Shown in pieces: positions 1-6,196 of a DNA stretch of 13,307 nt (the stretch's first letter is position 1; each line of letters begins with the position of its first letter). The stretch covers positions 1 through 13,307 of the forward strand of contig CAZKTF010000092.1 of assembly GCA_964555565.1 (NCBI GenBank). Direction: 5' to 3'. The notes under the pieces are model-generated. The model saw nothing but the letters and a program-made list of their open reading frames with translations, had not been told where the DNA came from and made no database searches. This stretch comes from CAZKTF01 sp964555565 (GTDB lineage Bacteria > Planctomycetota > JAJSAM01 > JAKLKS01). Made by a program: the position numbers and the translations under genes.

Positions 1-21
1 CCTCCGACGTCCCTCCCTATG

Positions 22-56
22 AGACTCCACCCCCTATGTCAGGAGGTCTGGAGTCT
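22..56. repeat. 8-base perfect inverted repeat
   Basis: AGACTCCA at 22-29 is exactly complementary to TGGAGTCT at 49-56, with a 19-base loop. No T-run follows, so it is not a canonical intrinsic terminator. It may be the end structure of an upstream transcript or a chance dyad. Confidence 0.4.
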
Positions 57-257
57 GACCCGCGACCCGGAGCGGTGGTCCCCTCCGTGCAGTCTCCAAG
101 CTCGCCGCACGGAACACCCTCGGACCAGAAGTAGCGTAGCAACCTGAGAAGGCGCCGTCCACAGGTGCGATCCCGATCCTGGCCGGTCGCATGTTCGGCC
201 ACCTCGTGTGTCCCCCGCGTGTTCTCTGGATCCCTCTTGCTGTCGGAGCACTGGCTC

Positions 258-287
258 TTGACGCGCCCTCAGACGGTCCTGTAGCCT
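258..287 (+). promoter_or_regulatory. Possible sigma-70-type promoter for the DUF362 operon
   Basis: TTGACG at 258-263 matches five of six positions of the -35 consensus. TAGCCT at 282-287, after an 18-base spacer, keeps only the first, second and last bases of the -10 consensus. It lies 57 bases before the GTG start. The -10 box is weak, so this is a candidate only. Confidence 0.35.
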
Positions 288-331
288 GCTCTCCGAAGTA
301 AGACCTTGGCGTACCCCGCCTTGGAAACGGG

Positions 332-336
332 GGAGG
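332..336 (+). promoter_or_regulatory. Shine-Dalgarno site fixing the GTG start at 344
   Basis: GGAGG at 332-336 is seven bases before GTG 344. The preceding CCCCG at 314-318 can pair with CGGGG at 328-332, which would partly bury the ribosome site in a small hairpin. The start codon itself lies inside the dyad CGGTGACCTCACCG at 342-355. Confidence 0.6.
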
Positions 337-343
337 GAATCCG

Positions 344-1453
344 GTGACCTCACCGCACCCCATCTACTCAAGGGATGCCACAGTCCACGTCGTGACCGGA
401 TCGTCGAAGGTCGATACGCTCCGCGCGGCGCTTGATGAGTCCGGGTTCGACGAGAACATCGAACAGCGCTGGCAGGCCTCGGGCAAGACGCGCGCACGGT
501 TCCTCGTCGCCATCAAGCCCAACATCATGACGGCATCCGTGCGGGAGCCGGACTCGCCTGTCTACACGGATCCGATGCTCGTCGAGGCGCTCATGCAGCG
601 GATCCGCGGGCAGGGGTTCACGAACGTCGCCGTCGTTGAGTCCCGCAACGTGTACGACTACTCGTACCAGGGACGCTCGGTCCAAGCCGTGGCCGAGATG
701 GTGGGCTACGTGCAGAAGGGCTACCGGATCGAGAACCTCAGCGACCAGGAGGTTCCCTTCGACTACGGCGGTGCGCTCGGGAGGCACGTCGTCGGCCGCA
801 CGTGGCATGACGCCGACTACCGGATCTCCTTCGCGAAGAACAAGACCCACTGGCAGTGCTTCTACACGGCGTGCATCAAGAACGTCTACGGCTGCCTGCC
901 GAAGTGGGACAAGATGAAGCACTACCACGGGCACGGCATCGAATTCTACGAGGCGGCGGTCCTCATCGCCGACCGCTTCCCGGTCCACTTCGGCCTGCTC
1001 GATGCGTGGGTGAGCGGCGACGGCTTCACCGGTCACGTGCGCGACGCGAATCCGAACCTGACGAGGACGATCTTCGCGAGCGACAACATCTTCGCTCTGG
1101 ACTGGGTCGCCGGGGAGAAGATGGGCCTCGACCCCTCGCTCAACTCCGTCATGCAGGAGGCCCTGCACCGCTGGGGCCGGATCCACATCCGGCGGCGGGG
1201 CAACCTGGCGCCGTGGGAGCCGTGGAGGAACATCCGGCCTTTCGTCGTCGTGGCCCTGGACGTCCTGGAAGAGATGTACTGGGTCTCCCGCTACTCCTCG
1301 CGCGCGATGGCCTCGGTCCAGGATCCGCGCTTCCCCCCGGTCTCGCGCATGCAGTGGCTGTTCGGAGCACTGCAACGCCTGACGCGCCTAGTAGAGGGAC
1401 TCCTCACCCGCAAGGCGCCGCCCGCCAGGGCACAGCGCAGGAGTGTCGCATGA
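344..1453 (+). CDS. DUF362 domain-containing protein
   Basis: 369 residues, GTG start with a good Shine-Dalgarno. Seen: a VAIKPN strand-turn at residues 55-60, TDP at 76-78, the family-typical core ISFAKNKTH at 161-169 followed by CIKNVYGCLP at 177-186, and SGDGFTGH at 224-231 before a SDN...ALD segment at 246-253. This order of motifs is that of the DUF362 family, whose biochemical role is poorly defined and whose members are sometimes fused to ferredoxin domains. No ferredoxin CxxCxxC motif is present here, but cysteines 172, 177 and 184 cluster in the core. No signal peptide or membrane helix is seen, so it is probably cytosolic. The C-terminus (residues 345-369) is basic. Its stop overlaps the next start as ATGA, implying translational coupling. 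Family call is firm; function in the operon, perhaps maturation or redox support of the downstream dehydrogenase, is inference. Confidence 0.88.
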   Translation: MTSPHPIYSRDATVHVVTGSSKVDTLRAALDESGFDENIEQRWQASGKTRARFLVAIKPNIMTASVREPDSPVYTDPMLVEALMQRIRGQGFTNVAVVESRNVYDYSYQGRSVQAVAEMVGYVQKGYRIENLSDQEVPFDYGGALGRHVVGRTWHDADYRISFAKNKTHWQCFYTACIKNVYGCLPKWDKMKHYHGHGIEFYEAAVLIADRFPVHFGLLDAWVSGDGFTGHVRDANPNLTRTIFASDNIFALDWVAGEKMGLDPSLNSVMQEALHRWGRIHIRRRGNLAPWEPWRNIRPFVVVALDVLEEMYWVSRYSSRAMASVQDPRFPPVSRMQWLFGALQRLTRLVEGLLTRKAPPARAQRRSVA

Positions 1454-2289
1454 GCCGGCCCATGCGCGTCTACGGGATGAACGTCGTGGAGGTCTGCCTC
1501 GCCACCTTTGCGAAGGTCGCCGGGTGGTTGCTGGTGCTCCTGGCTGCCACGGCTCTCTTGTTCACCGGCCTCTTCGACGTAGGCGGCCCTCGCAGCGCAC
1601 TCCTGGTAGGCGTCACCGGGATGACGGGGCTCCTTCTCCTGCTGGGGAGCGCCGGGCTACGCCAGAACCGCCCGGCGCTGGACCTCGGACTCCGCTTTCT
1701 CACGCTGGTCGCCCTGGGCTGGATCGCCCGAGGCGCGATGCACTGGCACGTTGCCGTCCTGGTCGTCGGGGTGGTGCTCGCGCTGCTCTGGATCGTTGCG
1801 GCCGTGATGCGCCGCGAGGCGGTGAAGGCGAGGTTCAAGCCCCGCTTCTTCACCCCGCGGCAATTCGAGACGATGGTGCAGGTCGCCGACGTCCTCATCG
1901 AAGGGGACGGCCGCGAAGCTCTTCACCCCATCGAGGTCGCGGTGCGCATCGACCACTTCCTCGCGCGCATCAGCTCTCCTGCGCTGGCCGACCTGCGCAT
2001 GGCGCTCTTCCTCGTGGAGTGGGTCACACCCCTGCTCCTCGGATGGCCGCTCTGCTTCAGCGCGCTGGGTACGTTTGAGCGGCGCAAAGTCGTCGATCGC
2101 GTCATTGGAATGAGGGGGCCGTTCAGAGACTTGGCGCGGGCGCTGAAGAGCCTCGCCTGTATTGGCTACTACGGGAGCCCGGAGGGCATGGCGAGCGTCG
2201 GGTTCATCGACTTCGACCGCCGGGCCCGCTCCCACGTCGATCAGGCCCCGAAGCACTACCCGCCGCCCCTGAAGGCCACACGTCCGTGA
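1450..2289 (+). CDS. Four-helix membrane protein with gluconate 2-dehydrogenase subunit 3-like C-terminal domain
   Basis: 279 residues. The ATG at 1450 is chosen because AGGAG lies at 1439-1443 with a 6-base spacer and the start overlaps the previous stop as ATGA; the frame is open far upstream but only as a shadow of the DUF362 gene. The N-terminal 120 residues contain about four hydrophobic helices (near 24-41, 49-68, 81-95 and 100-119). From FFTPRQFETM (133-142) to about residue 255 the protein resembles gluconate 2-dehydrogenase subunit 3: an FFTP-xx-F opening, a helical body, and a closing GYYGSPEGMASVGF stretch (239-252), which recalls the family's GYYS/IGY ending. In that family the small subunit partners a GMC flavoprotein, and a GMC gene follows immediately, overlapping as GTGA. 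I infer that this protein anchors the flavoprotein to the membrane. The domain call rests on motif resemblance without an alignment. Confidence 0.75.
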   Translation: MSRPMRVYGMNVVEVCLATFAKVAGWLLVLLAATALLFTGLFDVGGPRSALLVGVTGMTGLLLLLGSAGLRQNRPALDLGLRFLTLVALGWIARGAMHWHVAVLVVGVVLALLWIVAAVMRREAVKARFKPRFFTPRQFETMVQVADVLIEGDGREALHPIEVAVRIDHFLARISSPALADLRMALFLVEWVTPLLLGWPLCFSALGTFERRKVVDRVIGMRGPFRDLARALKSLACIGYYGSPEGMASVGFIDFDRRARSHVDQAPKHYPPPLKATRP

Positions 2290-3716
2290 CGGATCACGCC
2301 GACATGGTCGTGATCGGCTCCGGCGCTGCGGGCGCGGTGATGGCCTACCAACTCGCGAAGCGGGGCGCGAAGGTTGTCGTGCTCGAGCGCGGCAGGCGCT
2401 ACGACCCGACCACGTTCGAGCACATCGAGACCGAGATGTACGCCCGTGTCTACAAGAACGGCGGGCTCCAGACGACCGACGACAACGACCTCGTGATCGC
2501 GCAGGGCGCAACCGTCGGGGGCTCCACGGTAATCAACAACGCCATCTGGCTGCGCTGCGACCTCGACCGCGTGCTCCCCGACTGGAAGTCCCACGGCGCC
2601 CCTGTCGATCGGCAGGCCCTCGAGGACGCCTACACCGACCTGGAGCAAGACCTGCACGTGAGCGATCTGCCCCCCGCGCTCGCAAACCGGAGCTCGAAGG
2701 TCTTCCTCCGCGGCGCTGAGAGCCTTGGCATCCCCGCGCGGTATCTCAGGCACAACCGCGATGAGTGCATCGGCTGCGGCTGGTGCAACTTCGGCTGCCG
2801 GTACAACCGCAAGGCGTCCATGCTCGTGACCTACCTCCCGTGGGCAGAGTCCCACGGCGCGCGTATCGTCGATGAGTGCCGCAACGTCCGGCTGGTCTCC
2901 CGCGGCCGGGCCATCACGGGCGTCCGCTACCGCCGCCACGACGAGGACGTGACCATCGAAGCCGGCCGGGTCGTGGTCTGCGCCGGTGCCATCGGCTCGA
3001 GCGCGGTGCTCCTCGAGAGCGGAATCTCCGTGGGGGGGCGCGTCGGACGGGGGTTGCACGTGCTGGGAGGCGTGCTCGTGTGCGCCGAGATGGAGGAGGA
3101 GCTCGACGGCTTCGACGGAATCGGGCTCACCTGCGTTGCGGAGGCCGGCAAGGACGCCGTGATCGAGAGCTTCTTCGGCCCGCCGGCGATGTTCTCGCTG
3201 AGCGTCGGCGGCTGGTTCGGTTCGCACTTCGAGCGGATGCGTGCGTACCGTCGCTTCGCGCAGGCGGGCGTCATGGTCGGCACGCGACCCACCGGCCGCG
3301 TCTATCTCGACCGGAAGGGCGCGCCGCGCGTGCACCTCGTCTTCGACGACCTGGACCTCCGGCGCCTCCGAGACGGCCTGCGCACGCTCGCCCGCATGTA
3401 CCTCCACGCCGGGGCGCTCCGCGTCCTGCCGGCGACCTTCAAGCTGCTGGAGTTCACGAGCGAAGCCGACCTCGACGACCTCGAGGCCTTCGTCCGGCGC
3501 CCCGACGATCTGCTCCTCGGGTCCGCCCACCCTCAGGGAGGAAACCCAATGCACGAGGATCCGTCGCGTGGCGTCGTCGGGCCTGACTTCAAGGTGCATG
3601 GCTATGACAACCTCTACGTTGCCGACGCGAGCGTCTTCCCGACCAACATCTGGGCCAACTGTCAGGCGACCGTGATGGCGATGTCCTTCTGCGCCTCGGC
3701 GTTCGTCGCCCGATGA
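2286..3716 (+). CDS. GMC-family FAD-dependent oxidoreductase with a four-cysteine cluster
   Basis: 476 residues. FAD-binding Rossmann motif GSGAAG at 11-16, closing with the acidic ribose-binding E34. The GMC signature region GATVGGSTVINN is at 74-85. CIGCGWCNFGC at 161-171 gives cysteines 161, 164, 167 and 171 in a CxxCxxCxxxC pattern, suited to an iron-sulfur cluster. The C-terminal GMC domain has HPQGG at 415-419 and NLYVADASVFPTN at 442-454; by comparison with cholesterol oxidase, H415 and N458 are the likely catalytic pair. Length is normal for GMC dehydrogenases. The GTG at 2286 is the only start placed sensibly before the Rossmann fold; its ribosome site (GAAGG, 2271-2275) is weak, consistent with coupling through the GTGA overlap. 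It probably oxidises an alcohol, sugar or sterol and passes electrons through the membrane partner upstream. No signal peptide is seen. The substrate cannot be read from sequence. Confidence 0.9.
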   Translation: MTDHADMVVIGSGAAGAVMAYQLAKRGAKVVVLERGRRYDPTTFEHIETEMYARVYKNGGLQTTDDNDLVIAQGATVGGSTVINNAIWLRCDLDRVLPDWKSHGAPVDRQALEDAYTDLEQDLHVSDLPPALANRSSKVFLRGAESLGIPARYLRHNRDECIGCGWCNFGCRYNRKASMLVTYLPWAESHGARIVDECRNVRLVSRGRAITGVRYRRHDEDVTIEAGRVVVCAGAIGSSAVLLESGISVGGRVGRGLHVLGGVLVCAEMEEELDGFDGIGLTCVAEAGKDAVIESFFGPPAMFSLSVGGWFGSHFERMRAYRRFAQAGVMVGTRPTGRVYLDRKGAPRVHLVFDDLDLRRLRDGLRTLARMYLHAGALRVLPATFKLLEFTSEADLDDLEAFVRRPDDLLLGSAHPQGGNPMHEDPSRGVVGPDFKVHGYDNLYVADASVFPTNIWANCQATVMAMSFCASAFVAR

Positions 3717-3778
3717 CGACCACGCCGGAGACGGACGCACCCGCCGAGGCGTGGGGTGGTCGCGTGGGAGGCAGGTGA
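3713..3778 (+). CDS. Possible 21-residue leader or coupling peptide
   Basis: A short frame begins with an ATG that overlaps the GMC stop (ATGA, 3713-3716) and ends with a TGA at 3776-3778 that shares its last base with the next gene's ATG (TGATG). Translating it would carry ribosomes directly from the GMC gene to the phosphoesterase start across an otherwise 61-base gap. The peptide is acidic then glycine-rich and has no recognisable motif. It may equally be a chance frame. Confidence 0.3.
   Translation: MTTTPETDAPAEAWGGRVGGR
3766..3771 (+). promoter_or_regulatory. Shine-Dalgarno deciding the phosphoesterase start
   Basis: GGGAGG is six bases upstream of ATG 3778. An in-frame GTG at 3751 would add nine residues but lacks a comparable site, so 3778 is preferred. 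Confidence 0.7.
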
Positions 3779-5277
3779 TGGGCGAAGCCTCCGGTACCGC
3801 CGAGTTGCTGCAGGACGCGGAGCCGCCTGCGCTGTACGAGACGAAACAGGTCCACCTGCAGTCGCAAGGACGCGACGTTCTCGTCGTGAGCGACCTCCAC
3901 CTCGGCCCGGGACGCGGTCCCGACGGGACGTACCCGGGGACCGAGAACTTCTTCGCCGACGCGGCATTCGCCCGGTTCATAGCGCACGCGTCCTCGCGGA
4001 CGCAGGCCCACAAGGCGATCCTGGTGTTGAACGGCGACGTGCTCGACTTCTTCCGCGTGGACACTGTCCCGGCGACGCAGAGTGAACTTCACCAGTGGCA
4101 GGCCACGCTTGCGTCCCTCGGGATCGCGAAGACCATCGACGAGCTGCGGGCCTCCATCGACAAGAAGGAGAAGCTCTACGGACTGAAGACGCACGATTTC
4201 AAGTCCGTCTGGAAGCTCGACCGGATCGTCGCGGGCCACGTCGAGGCGTTCGACGCGCTCGCGTCCTGGGTCTCTGCCGGGCACATGGTCGCATTCGTGA
4301 AGGGGAACCACGACCTTGATCTCTTCTGGCGCCCGGTCCGGGATCTGCTGCGTCTGCGGGTTGCCGAGCACCTCGGGCGCGCACGTCAGATGAAGACGGA
4401 GGACGCATTGCGACACGTCCTCCCGCTCATGGTCTTCGTCGATAAAAGGCTCGTAATCGATGGGGCGGTCGCAATTGAACATGGCCACCCCTACGACAAG
4501 TTCTCGCACGTCGTCGGCGGGGCCCTGCGCCCGGGTGGGGCCGAACTGAACCTCCCCTTCGGTTCGTTCTTCAATCGCTACCTCCTCAACCCGCTCGAGA
4601 GGGTCTATCCCTACCTGGACAACATCCGTCCCCGCGAGAACCTCCTCCCGCTGCTGATCCGCGAACGCTTCCCGCTGGCGCTGAACGTGCTGTTCCGGCA
4701 CATCCCGTTCATGTTCCTCATGATCCCCAAACACTACTACCGCTACATGCTCCGCCGGTTCCTCACGGTGGCCGTTGCGGCCCTGATCCCTGTCGGTCTG
4801 TTCCTCTGGCAGGAGGGAGCGGCTGTATCCCAGTGGATAGCCTCTACGCAGCCCCCTCGAGACAGCGCGACCGGAGGGACCCTCACGGGTTTCTTCCTCG
4901 ACGGGGTCAAGAACCTCGCCTGGCTCGTGCTGTCGTACTTCCTCGCGCGACTCGTGGCCTACTTCCATCTCGACGAAGCCAACTCGCTCAACGACGCCGG
5001 ACTCGCTCTGCTACACGCTCATCCGGAGTATCGGGTCGTCGTGTTCGGCCACACGCACAACCCTGACCAACTCGAGTGGCAGGGACGCTGGTTCTACAAC
5101 ACGGGCACGTGGGTCCCGATCGTCGAGACCACCGTGGGAGAGTTGCGCGAGGATCGCTGCTACACGTTCCTCCATCTGCGATCGGGCACGGGCGGGGCCT
5201 TGAAGCCCGGCGTGCTCGAACGCTGGAACGACGACGCCGGCCGCGGGGAGCGCCTCGCCGTCGTACGCCGTCGCTGA
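3778..5277 (+). CDS. Membrane-linked calcineurin-like metallophosphoesterase
   Basis: 499 residues from ATG 3778. All metal-binding blocks of the calcineurin-like fold are visible: SDLH at 38-41, NGDVLDF at 85-91, GNHDLD at 176-181, EHGHP at 234-238 and GHTH at 424-427, followed by a YNTGTW segment at 440-445. The order and spacing recall UDP-2,3-diacylglucosamine hydrolase (LpxH)-type enzymes, but the protein is about twice their length. Much of the extra length lies between the fourth and fifth blocks, where two hydrophobic helices (near 329-344 and 380-396) and a hydrophobic stretch around 300-316 occur. A two-helix hairpin would keep both halves of the active site on the same membrane face. 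It is the last gene of the operon; a possible hairpin follows its stop. An envelope lipid or nucleotide-lipid substrate is plausible but inferred only from the LpxH-like motifs and the membrane helices. Confidence 0.88.
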   Translation: MGEASGTAELLQDAEPPALYETKQVHLQSQGRDVLVVSDLHLGPGRGPDGTYPGTENFFADAAFARFIAHASSRTQAHKAILVLNGDVLDFFRVDTVPATQSELHQWQATLASLGIAKTIDELRASIDKKEKLYGLKTHDFKSVWKLDRIVAGHVEAFDALASWVSAGHMVAFVKGNHDLDLFWRPVRDLLRLRVAEHLGRARQMKTEDALRHVLPLMVFVDKRLVIDGAVAIEHGHPYDKFSHVVGGALRPGGAELNLPFGSFFNRYLLNPLERVYPYLDNIRPRENLLPLLIRERFPLALNVLFRHIPFMFLMIPKHYYRYMLRRFLTVAVAALIPVGLFLWQEGAAVSQWIASTQPPRDSATGGTLTGFFLDGVKNLAWLVLSYFLARLVAYFHLDEANSLNDAGLALLHAHPEYRVVVFGHTHNPDQLEWQGRWFYNTGTWVPIVETTVGELREDRCYTFLHLRSGTGGALKPGVLERWNDDAGRGERLAVVRRR

Positions 5278-5302
5278 CGTCCCACTGGCGACCGTTCGGC
5301 CC

Positions 5303-5320
5303 AACCGGCGTAGCCCGGTT
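5303..5320 (+). terminator. Possible hairpin terminator after the phosphoesterase gene
   Basis: AACCGG (5303-5308) pairs perfectly with CCGGTT (5315-5320) around a 6-base loop, 25 bases after the stop. The following bases (TCACTCTCC) are only partly T-rich, so termination would be weak or factor-assisted. Confidence 0.35.
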
Positions 5321-5383
5321 TCACTCTCCACATCACGCGCGGGGACAGGGGCTTGGGAGCGTTCTGCCCACGTTGGGGAAAAC

Positions 5384-5405
5384 GGTCCACTCCAAGGTCC
5401 ACTCC
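5384..5405. repeat. Direct repeat GGTCCACTCC, two copies, 12-base period
   Basis: Identical ten-base copies occur at 5384-5393 and 5396-5405, separated by AA. No further copy is seen nearby. Confidence 0.55.
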
Positions 5406-5481
5406 TCGACGCGGCTCCGGCTGTGGAGAACCGGCTCAGGGCCATGAACGGGCTCGCGCGGATGCGACGCGGGCCATCGAG

Positions 5482-5514
5482 GCCATGTTCAAACCACGTT
5501 CGGACCACGTTCAA
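5482..5514. repeat. Three tandem 11-base repeats (iteron-like)
   Basis: GCCATGTTCAA (5482-5492), ACCACGTTCGG (5493-5503) and ACCACGTTCAA (5504-5514) lie head to tail with exact 11-base spacing, one DNA turn. All share the pattern xCCAyGTTCrr. Such arrays commonly bind a small DNA-binding protein; the HTH gene that starts about 130 bases downstream is the obvious candidate, but that is inference. Confidence 0.6.
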
Positions 5515-5517
5515 ACG

Positions 5518-5556
5518 CCCGAATTCTCGGGGATGAATGTCCCGCGCTGTTCGGGA
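5518..5556. promoter_or_regulatory. Pair of short dyads next to the tandem repeats
   Basis: CCCGA (5518-5522) is complementary to TCGGG (5527-5531) across ATTC, and TCCCG (5540-5544) to CGGGA (5552-5556) across seven bases. Both sit directly after the triple repeat. They could be operators or hairpins; arms of five bases are short in GC-rich DNA. Confidence 0.35.
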
Positions 5557-5640
5557 AGCGGCACCATGAGAACAACCGCGTGGACATCTTCGCGGGAAGC
5601 GTGGCGGAGAGCCGCGGACGCTGGCCAGGCCGGAGCACGA

Positions 5641-6066
5641 ATGCGCGACAAGGCTCGCAGGGAGACGGGGCGCGGCTTGCTCCGCGACCACCGCCCTGCC
5701 TCAACGGCGGTGGTGGGGCCGGACCGCTTCCTCCTCATGGGTGCCGCCTCAGGTGGGGAGACTGCCGCGGACGACCGCAGGTCCGCCTCGGGCGAGCGCT
5801 CCCGCCAGAGGGCCTCTGACCTCCCGCCGCTCCTGGACCTTCCGGCCGTGCTCGACACGGAAGAGCTCGCGCGGGTCCTGCACATCTCCGTCATCCACTG
5901 CCGTCGCATCCTCGCCAGAGGGACTATCCCCAGCTGCCGGATCGGTCGTCGCCGGCTAGTTCTGCGCGAGACCCTCCTTCGCCTCCTCCGCCCCGAGCGC
6001 GCCATCGGCACACGCACTCCGGCCAAGGGGGCAGGCGGGGTCCCCATCTCAGAGGAGGAGGTGTAG
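5641..6066 (+). CDS. Small excisionase/MerR-type helix-turn-helix DNA-binding protein
   Basis: 141 residues from ATG 5641, chosen for its ribosome site (GGAG at 5632-5635, five-base spacer). Other in-frame ATGs at 5485, 5533, 5566 and 5737 are possible, so the N-terminus is uncertain. The recognisable part is residues 70-117, where VLDTEELARVLHIS leads into CRRILARGTIPSCRIGRRR and a final ETLLRLL helix. That is the layout of the excisionase-family HTH_17 domain: a 'sxeEaAxxLgvs' helix pair, then the 'xxxGxiPxxrvGrrxrv' wing. The first 60 residues are polar and probably disordered, and the tail ends in an acidic EEEV. The gene stands alone with unusual repeats on both sides. It could be a recombination directionality factor from a decayed element or an ordinary small regulator. 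No recombinase gene is visible. Confidence 0.65.
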   Translation: MRDKARRETGRGLLRDHRPASTAVVGPDRFLLMGAASGGETAADDRRSASGERSRQRASDLPPLLDLPAVLDTEELARVLHISVIHCRRILARGTIPSCRIGRRRLVLRETLLRLLRPERAIGTRTPAKGAGGVPISEEEV

Positions 6067-6082
6067 CCGTGCAGGTTTGCCC

Positions 6083-6143
6083 TACCCCCACGATCGTGGC
6101 TTACCCCAGTTGTCAGGCCGTGGTTTTCCCCGCCGCTTACCCC
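6083..6143. repeat. Cluster of TACCCC/TTCCCC motifs upstream of the RHH gene
   Basis: TACCCC occurs at 6083, 6102 and 6138 and the variant TTCCCC at 6126. The last three are spaced 24 and 12 bases apart; the first is 19 bases away. The cluster lies in the 130-base gap between the HTH and RHH genes and could be an operator array for either product. C-rich composition makes chance possible. Confidence 0.35.
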
Positions 6144-6184
6144 CCCCGGACTACACCCCTAACTGCAGCGAGAACAACCCCCGT

Positions 6185-6190
6185 GGAGGA
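6185..6190 (+). promoter_or_regulatory. Shine-Dalgarno deciding the RHH gene start
   Basis: GGAGGA ends six bases before GTG 6197. It favours this start over the in-frame TTG at 6077, whose extra 40 residues would be encoded by the C-rich motif cluster. Confidence 0.75.
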
Positions 6191-6196
6191 CACCCC

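Larger units (their letters stand above)
1..343. other. Gene-free leader upstream of the DUF362 operon
   Basis: No convincing coding frame is seen on either strand; the frames that do open here are short, arginine- and proline-rich and have no recognisable motif. The stretch holds an 8-base inverted repeat near its left edge, a possible sigma-70-like promoter at 258-287, and a strong Shine-Dalgarno sequence at 332-336 just before the first gene. The left part could also contain the tail of an upstream transcription unit. Confidence 0.6.
5278..5640. other. Gene-free, repeat-bearing stretch between operon A and the HTH gene
   Basis: A plus-strand frame stays open from 5353, but its predicted residues before about 5641 are R/S/T/P-rich and motif-free, so I treat this stretch as non-coding. 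It contains a hairpin just after the phosphoesterase stop, a ten-base direct repeat (5384-5405), three tandem 11-base repeats (5482-5514) and two dyads (5518-5531 and 5540-5556). Confidence 0.5.

Noticed and set aside
368..1375. 335-residue minus-strand frame opposite the DUF362 gene
   Set aside because: The composition is that of a codon shadow and the plus strand carries the DUF362 motifs.
2256..4064. 602-residue open frame on the minus strand
   Set aside because: It lies opposite the GMC and phosphoesterase genes, whose motifs are unmistakable. Its product is a low-complexity E/R/V/A string typical of antisense frames in GC-rich DNA.
3589..4968. 459-residue open frame on the minus strand
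   Set aside because: Antisense to the phosphoesterase metal-binding blocks, with no motif of its own.
5384..5514. CRISPR-like direct repeats
   Set aside because: The repeats are only 10-11 bases with no spacers of regular length, and no cas gene is present.
5353..5640. N-terminal extension of the HTH protein frame
   Set aside because: The predicted residues are R/S/T/P-rich and the DNA holds repeats and dyads. A better ribosome site precedes ATG 5641. Not fully excluded.
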